Assembly: GCA_029433525.1 (NCBI GenBank)
Contig: JAQTIF010000002.1
Span: 186,001 to 250,000 of the forward strand
From: Enterobacteriaceae bacterium ESL0689
GTDB lineage: Bacteria; Pseudomonadota; Gammaproteobacteria; Enterobacterales; Enterobacteriaceae
Direction: 5' to 3'
Length of the DNA: 64,000 nucleotides
Of this stretch, positions 59,575 to 64,000 are shown one piece after another; within the stretch, counting starts at the first letter, position 1; each line of letters starts with the position of its first letter. Made by a program: the position numbers and the translations under genes. Under the pieces are notes generated by a model. It ran no database searches and was not told the origin of the DNA. It worked only from the letters and a program-made list of their open reading frames with translations.

Positions 59575-59859
59575 TTAGTGTATAGCCAGCTCCTGGAAGA
59601 ATTTTGGGTTTGCCTGAATGGTTGCCAGCACTTTTGCCGCCAGGCCAGTCGGGTTACGGCGCCCGGTCTCCCAGCTCTTGATGGTGTCGAGGCTGGTTCC
59701 CAGTGCTTTCGCCATTTCGCTCTGTGAAACGTTCAGCTGCGTTCTGATAGCCTTCACGTCTGTCAGCTCGTAACGGGTAACGCGAGCTGGCGCTCTGACA
59801 CCATTTTTGATTTCTACGGCTTCTTCCAGCGATGCTTTCAGCTCATCAAAAAAACTCAT
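59575..59859 (-). CDS. HigA2-like antitoxin (XRE-type helix-turn-helix)
   Basis: 94 residues. The C-terminal half is a Cro/CI-type HTH (IRTQLNVSQSEMAKALGTS, then DTIKSWETGRRNPTG). The N-terminal half should wrap the toxin. It follows the toxin gene by 1 bp in the toxin-first order typical of HigBA. It probably represses its own promoter upstream of the toxin. Confidence 0.85.
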   Translation of the reverse strand: MSFFDELKASLEEAVEIKNGVRAPARVTRYELTDVKAIRTQLNVSQSEMAKALGTSLDTIKSWETGRRNPTGLAAKVLATIQANPKFFQELAIH

Positions 59860-59860
59860 G

Positions 59861-60193
59861 TTATACCTCGTCTTTCAGTTTTTGGGTCAGCGTCTTTAGT
59901 GCGGCTTTCTCCGCGTCCGTCAGGCTGTCTTTCGTGCTTTTCTGGTACGCCATTACCAGATAAATCACCTCGGCGGTAGCCTGGAAGTAAATCACCCTCA
60001 CGCTGCTACTTTTTCCCTGGTTGCCCGTCGCCATTCTGACTTTTCGCAGCCCGCCGGTTTTCTGGATGAGATCGCCTTTGTCCGGCGACTCAATCAGCGT
60101 CTTTTGTAGCTCCCTGAGCTCTTCATCCGTAGCGATCTGTTTTATCTGACGGCTAAACATCGGGGTCTTGATAAACTCAATCGAGTGACTCAC
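59861..60193 (-). CDS. HigB2/RelE-like mRNA interferase toxin
   Basis: 110 residues of the RelE/ParE superfamily, HigB2 branch: ELRELQKTLIESPDKGDLIQ, then KTGGLRKVRMATGNQGKSSS and VRVIYFQATAEVIYLVMAY, closely patterned on V. cholerae HigB2. It should cleave mRNA on the ribosome until bound by the antitoxin. The pair looks intact. A promoter is expected just upstream (60.2 kb). Confidence 0.85.
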   Translation of the reverse strand: MSHSIEFIKTPMFSRQIKQIATDEELRELQKTLIESPDKGDLIQKTGGLRKVRMATGNQGKSSSVRVIYFQATAEVIYLVMAYQKSTKDSLTDAEKAALKTLTQKLKDEV

Positions 60194-60298
60194 GGTTGTC
60201 TCCGGTTTTTAATGAGGTACATAGTACACCATCATCTGATTTCGGAAAAGTGGTTACATCAAAGATCCATAGTAACGGGTCGGCTTTTTCTGCTGCTT

Positions 60299-60720
60299 TC
60301 ACAGCTTCTCCACATGGGCACGGTCATGCTGCGCAATCAACGCATCAACCGGTTGATGTTCCTGCTCAAACTCTCGACCTACGCGCACAAGCTGTCCACC
60401 TGACTGCTCAAGTGCTGACACACCCTGCCGCTGCGTATCAGCGCCTGTCAGTGTCAGCACGCCCGATGTCCGGGTTTTCCGGCTGCCCGCAGCCATTCCC
60501 TGCTCGCCCTTTTCATACAGCGGCGCTTCTCTTTGCCAGGTCAGGTATACCGGCGTATTCACGCCCACCCCGCCGGGGTTAGTGAGGAACTTTTCCATAT
60601 CATCCATGCTCAGGCACTCTTATGCACCTGGTAGCGCGAAAGTTTGCCGTTTTCTTCCGGAAGCTGATAAAAATCCATATGCCCGGAACTCTCTACGGCT
60701 CTGACGAGTACGGATTCAGT
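60299..60720 (-). pseudogene. Broken gene fragment, family not recognised
   Basis: On the minus strand an open stretch without its own start ends with GHMDFYQLPEENGKLSRYQV and a TGA at 60610. A second frame begins at the ATG at 60607 (MDDMEKFLTNPGGVG) and runs 102 codons through YLTWQREAPLYEKGEQG to AQHDRAHVEKL. The near-contiguity, similar hydrophilic composition and 2-base gap suggest one former gene with a frameshift and a lost N-terminus. From memory the first segment resembles the C-terminal part of type VI lipase effectors (Tle3/DUF3274-like), but I cannot confirm this. Confidence 0.5.
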
Positions 60721-60722
60721 TA

Positions 60723-61583
60723 TCAGGAATTAAATTTTTTATGCAAATATTCTTTTATAGAGCTCGCATCTTTATATTTAAATGGATGTTCTTTTGTATT
60801 ATAACCTGATAAATTAACATCTTTATCAAAAGATTTATCGGAATATATACGCCCTTTTTTATCATATGTATATCCATATACTTTATGATACCCTTCATCA
60901 CCTGCCCCCCATGAGACCAGACTAATGATTTTCATTTCCGAATTAATATTCATAAAGAAGACAGTACGAACTAAAGGCGCCTTGTTATCATGATTTTTTA
61001 TCGTATCGATAACAACCTCACCATTCGCATCCTCATAAACAAGATCAAGGTTTAAAGATTCATTTCTAACGTACTTAATAGCTTTATCTTTAAATCCTTT
61101 TAAAAAAAATGGCCCTTGGTGTATAAACTCAAAATCTATAATAAAGTCTTTATTAGTTATTGTATCAATTTTCACACCGCCACCTGAACGTTTACAAACA
61201 GCATTAGTCAGGCTGAGGGGTTCAATCCATTTATTATTCATGCGAGCATAGGATTTTGCAAAAACTATATCCAGTTTGTTATCCAGTACATAGATATTAT
61301 CAAATACCAATGGCCCATCGTTAGAAGATGAATCCATGCTTAATCTGACCCCAGAAGCATCCCCCCATTGGCAGGAAAAAGTATAATGATGCCGGATTAG
61401 AGGAGCACGTAAATTACCCTCAAGCATCACATCAATATCCCTGACTCGATTGTCATCTTTTACTTTTAATAAAAAATACCTGATACCATCAACCTCATCA
61501 GGAGGTGATATCTCAAAATCCATTGACGATAATGGCATTGAAAAAAAGACAGATGCCAGTGTTATTATTTTAAAATATCTCAT
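60723..61583 (-). CDS. Probable periplasmic immunity protein
   Basis: 286 residues with a signal peptide (MRYFKIITLASVFFSMPLSS) and no recognised domain. Mature part rich in Lys, Asp and aromatic residues, mostly beta-like. Its start overlaps the end of the GH19-like gene by 14 bp, the usual arrangement for effector then immunity. Export to the periplasm fits neutralising a peptidoglycan hydrolase. The gene is clearly AT-richer than the backbone. The immunity role is inferred from position, export and lack of homology. Confidence 0.6.
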   Translation of the reverse strand: MRYFKIITLASVFFSMPLSSMDFEISPPDEVDGIRYFLLKVKDDNRVRDIDVMLEGNLRAPLIRHHYTFSCQWGDASGVRLSMDSSSNDGPLVFDNIYVLDNKLDIVFAKSYARMNNKWIEPLSLTNAVCKRSGGGVKIDTITNKDFIIDFEFIHQGPFFLKGFKDKAIKYVRNESLNLDLVYEDANGEVVIDTIKNHDNKAPLVRTVFFMNINSEMKIISLVSWGAGDEGYHKVYGYTYDKKGRIYSDKSFDKDVNLSGYNTKEHPFKYKDASSIKEYLHKKFNS

Positions 61584-62844
61584 CGAAAATTCCTCCTTGC
61601 AGGAATCTTATTAAATTATTATGTCTTTCTGTATAGTGATCGTCATGAAGATTAATAATGCGTGTAATCGAGTCTGATACATCCCTGCTGATTCCATTAT
61701 CAGCTTTTATGTAGAGGTTATTTTGATCCCAAAAATACAAAGCAGATCTTGCTGCATAAACCGTATCAAGTAAAAGGTCTGGATTCGATTCAAAATCAAT
61801 ACGTTCTCCCCAAACCCTTTCATGATAGTCTGTAAAAGATCTGTAGTTATTTCTGAATGTCAACTGTTTCATTCCTCTACCACGATATCTCCATCCATCT
61901 CCACTTGCAATATCATTATTTCCCTCTCGTCCACCATAGGCCTTGTTAGCAATATTTTGTTTATTCGCAGTTTGCCTTTCCGGGATATAACCATCCGTTT
62001 GCGCTTCCTGAGGATGAATAGTATAGTATGAAAATTTATCTACAAGCACACTTGGTCTATAGCTAAGATTTTCATTTAAATTAAACTCAGCCCCCACCTC
62101 TTGAAATATTTGCGCAAAAAAATGATAAAGTCTATTTTTTGTATTAATATTACATATTTCAAACTTATTCGAAAATTCTTCAGCAACAATATCAAGAACA
62201 GAGTCAGAAACCTTACCTGGATTATTCCAAATCTTTCTGAGCATTTCTCGCGTAATTTTTGATTTCCCTTTCCTTATGGCATTTAAAAACACCACCGGAT
62301 GCATATGCCAGACTTCCGGCCCCAGGCTCACTCCCTTGCCAGACAAAGCCTTCATCCACATCATCCTGTCCAGAAACGTTTCCAGATATTTTTTCCACAA
62401 CGGGGCGTCCCGGGTTAACGTATCCAGATAATTTTTCCGCAGCGCGTCACCCTTGTCGTAATACCATTCACTGGCATGCCTGACGATGATACGGTACAGA
62501 TGGTCGCGGTAGGAAATATTATGTATCGCCTGAAGGTACTCCTGCTCCGAATAATAGCCATCCCGGTTACTGTCAGTCATCTCCAGCAGCCGCCGGTAGT
62601 TGTACTTGTTCAGGATGTGTGTGATGCGGGTTTCCTCCTGTGCTGCCTGATATAAATGCTCCAGTATCCTCCTTACCATATTATCCGGCCGCCTGAAGCC
62701 ATCAATCAGGTCAAAGTTCTCCGGCGCCTGATCCAGCGTCACAAATCCCAGTTCTCCCGGCGCATACTGCGCCACTTTCTGTACACTGGCCGCCGAAGAG
62801 ATGAATTTGCGACCCTGTAAATCATTCTGTGTAACTGCCACCAT
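61570..62844 (-). CDS. GH19 lysozyme/chitinase-like protein with EF-hand, N-terminally truncated by IS copy C
   Basis: 424 codons in the present frame. Codons 1-10 (MVAVTQNDLQ) are the end of IS copy C, so the native N-terminus is gone. Residues 91-102 form a canonical EF-hand Ca loop (DSNRDGYYSEQE). Residues about 235-424 resemble GH19 phage-type lysozymes: FFAQIFQEVGAEF with probable catalytic Glu249, AYGGREGN, and GDGWRYRGRGMKQLTFRNNY at 315-334. Peptidoglycan cleavage in the target periplasm is the likely activity. Overlap with a secreted partner suggests a type VI or similar antibacterial effector. Whether the truncated protein is made or delivered is unknown. Confidence 0.7.
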   Translation of the reverse strand: MVAVTQNDLQGRKFISSAASVQKVAQYAPGELGFVTLDQAPENFDLIDGFRRPDNMVRRILEHLYQAAQEETRITHILNKYNYRRLLEMTDSNRDGYYSEQEYLQAIHNISYRDHLYRIIVRHASEWYYDKGDALRKNYLDTLTRDAPLWKKYLETFLDRMMWMKALSGKGVSLGPEVWHMHPVVFLNAIRKGKSKITREMLRKIWNNPGKVSDSVLDIVAEEFSNKFEICNINTKNRLYHFFAQIFQEVGAEFNLNENLSYRPSVLVDKFSYYTIHPQEAQTDGYIPERQTANKQNIANKAYGGREGNNDIASGDGWRYRGRGMKQLTFRNNYRSFTDYHERVWGERIDFESNPDLLLDTVYAARSALYFWDQNNLYIKADNGISRDVSDSITRIINLHDDHYTERHNNLIRFLQGGIFDEIF

Positions 62845-64000
62845 ATTACCGTATTAAAGGTGCCCGCTCAGGCGATCACCAAACTCAATAATAAAACGAC
62901 TCATTGCCAGTCGCCAGTTCTGGATCGGCATACTCCATTTTTTTGAGGCTGACTGGATTGCCAGGTAAATCACTTTCCGTACCGAGTCGTCTGTCGGGAA
63001 CATCTTTCGTTTCTTTATCGCCTGACGGATCACACTGTTCAGCGATTCAATGGCATTGGTCGTGTAGATGACTTTGCGGATATCGGGCGGATAACCGAAG
63101 AACGTATTGAGATTTTCCCAGTGCGCACGCCAGCTCTTACTGATTTGTGGGTATTTCTCATCCCATTCGCTGGCAAACTTATCCAGTGCCATCAGTGCCG
63201 CTTCCTCTGTGCGGCCTGATACACCGCTTTCAGGCCACCGGTAACGGCTTTGTAGTCCTTCCACGATACGTATTTCAGACTGTTGCGTACCATGTGAATG
63301 ATGCACAACTGGACATGGGTCTGCGGGTAAACACTGTTGATGGCATCCGGAAAGCCCTTCAGGCCGTCCACACAGGCAATCAGGATATCCTGAAGTCCCC
63401 GGTTTTTCAACTCTGTCAGGACACTGAGCCAGAATTTTGCCCTTTCGTTTTCGGCCAGCCACATACCCGGCAGTTCCTTATGACCTGAGGTATTAATATC
63501 CAGCGCGAGGAACACGGCTTTGTTAATCACGCAGCCATTATGACGGACTTTTATGAAAATACAGTCAAGGTAAACAATGGGATACAGGGCATCCAGCGGG
63601 CGGTTTTGCCATTCGATAACCTGTTCTTTCACCGCATCAGTGACTTTAGATATCAGAGTGGGTGACACATCCGCATCATACATTTCCTTAAATGTATCAA
63701 CGATTTCACGTGTGGTCATGCCTCTGGCATACAGGGACAAAATCTGGCTGTCCATCTGTGTGATACGGGTCTGGTTCTTCTTAATAAGCTGAGGTTCAAA
63801 GGTATTTTCGCGGTCACGTGGCGTACTGATTTCAATCTGGCCATCGTCGCAAAGCAGGGTTTTAGACGAGTAGCCATTGCGGGTATTTGTGCCTGATTTT
63901 CTGGTGTTTTTATCATACCCGGGGTGCTCAGTTAACTCCGCATTGCATTGAGCGCTGTTTCGACGGTCAGCTTCGTTAGCATCCGGGTAAACTGACTGAA
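62811..64000 (-). mobile_element. IS256-family element copy C, cut by the window edge
   Basis: The right end (GACCCTGTAAATCATTCTG on the plus strand) is at 62811. The element continues past 64000 and its left end is not in the window. Unlike A and B it retains the 11 bp after ELKNRG (reads ELKNRGLQDILIACVDG), so it represents a less decayed lineage. It carries 8 extra bases (TAATATGG) near the right end compared with copy B. Confidence 0.9.
62854..64000 (-). pseudogene. IS256/mutator-family transposase, copy C (two frameshifts, partial)
   Basis: Same protein as in copies A and B. Lesions: the shared AATGC duplication at 63940-63949 and a single-base deletion at about 63212 (CTGTGCGGCC where copies A and B read CTGTGGCGGCC). 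The 3' part through RFIIEFGDRLSGHL is complete. Small substitutions (TTREIV for TIREIV, DINTSG for GINTSG) mark it as a separate lineage from A and B. Confidence 0.9.

Noticed and set aside
60196-60582. Plus-strand 128-codon frame over the broken fragment
   Set aside because: Low-complexity, His/Pro/Ala-rich translation typical of an antisense shadow; the minus strand looks more protein-like.
1-64000. CRISPR arrays, cas genes, prophage blocks, ribosomal RNA
   Set aside because: No regularly spaced direct repeats, Cas motifs, phage structural genes or rRNA signatures were seen in the window.

Overview
The window is chromosomal DNA from a member of the Enterobacteriaceae. Almost every housekeeping protein reads as a close, full-length counterpart of an Escherichia/Klebsiella protein (gnd, galF, dcd, udk, xerD, recJ, prfB, lysS, gcvTHP, serA, rpiA, fbaA-pgk-epd, tktA, speAB, metK, gshB). 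Local order is mostly the enteric order, and the UDP-glucuronate 4-epimerase beside ugd is Klebsiella-like. I cannot name the genus.

Layout. (1) 0.2-10.7 kb: nucleotide-sugar and envelope block uge, ugd, rfbA-rfbB, gnd, galF, asmA, dcd, udk. The galF-gnd interval, normally filled by capsule or O-antigen genes, is only about 125 bp. (2) 11.0-14.7 kb: accessory amino-acid cassette with an Lrp/AsnC regulator, two ABC permeases, a periplasmic binding protein and a dimethylarginine dimethylaminohydrolase-type enzyme, without an ATPase. (3) 14.8-16.4 kb: scar made of an Rhs fragment, an isolated IS tip and a decayed IS256-family element (copy A). (4) 16.7-24.3 kb: sdhE-ygfX, fldB, xerD-dsbC-recJ-prfB-lysS and tRNA-Gly(CCC). 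(5) 24.5-26.3 kb: IS3-family remnant interrupted by a second decayed IS256 element (copy B, opposite orientation to A). (6) 26.4-59.0 kb: enteric backbone ygfZ, trhA, gcvTHP, ubiI-ubiH-pepP-ygfB, zapA-ssrS-fau, serA, rpiA, argP, yggE, mscS, fbaA-pgk-epd, tktA, speAB, metK, sprT, endA, rsmE, gshB, yqgE, ruvX. (7) 59.1-64.0 kb: AT-richer accessory island with a small membrane protein, a HigBA2-like toxin-antitoxin pair, a broken gene fragment, an immunity-like secreted protein, a GH19/EF-hand peptidoglycan-hydrolase-like protein and a third decayed IS256 element (copy C).

Main interpretations. Copies A and B are inverted repeats bounding the sdhE-lysS block. Flipping that block back restores the usual enteric arrangement in which sdhE-ygfX is divergent from ygfZ, so an IS-mediated inversion is the simplest history. 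All three IS copies carry the same frameshifting 5-bp duplication. At the right end, the GH19/EF-hand protein with its overlapping signal-peptide partner looks like an antibacterial effector-immunity pair whose N-terminal delivery part was cut off by IS copy C. A separate observation is a roughly 144-bp repeat family with palindromic ends, with four copies of differing decay between genes.

How the genes work together: the sugar block makes UDP-glucuronate, UDP-galacturonate and dTDP-4-keto-6-deoxyglucose for surface polysaccharides. The backbone covers one-carbon metabolism (gcvTHP, serA, fau, metK, ygfZ), glycolysis and the pentose-phosphate pathway with PLP precursor synthesis (fbaA, pgk, tktA, rpiA, epd), polyamines (speA, speB), ubiquinone hydroxylation (ubiI, ubiH) and genome maintenance (xerD, recJ, ruvX).
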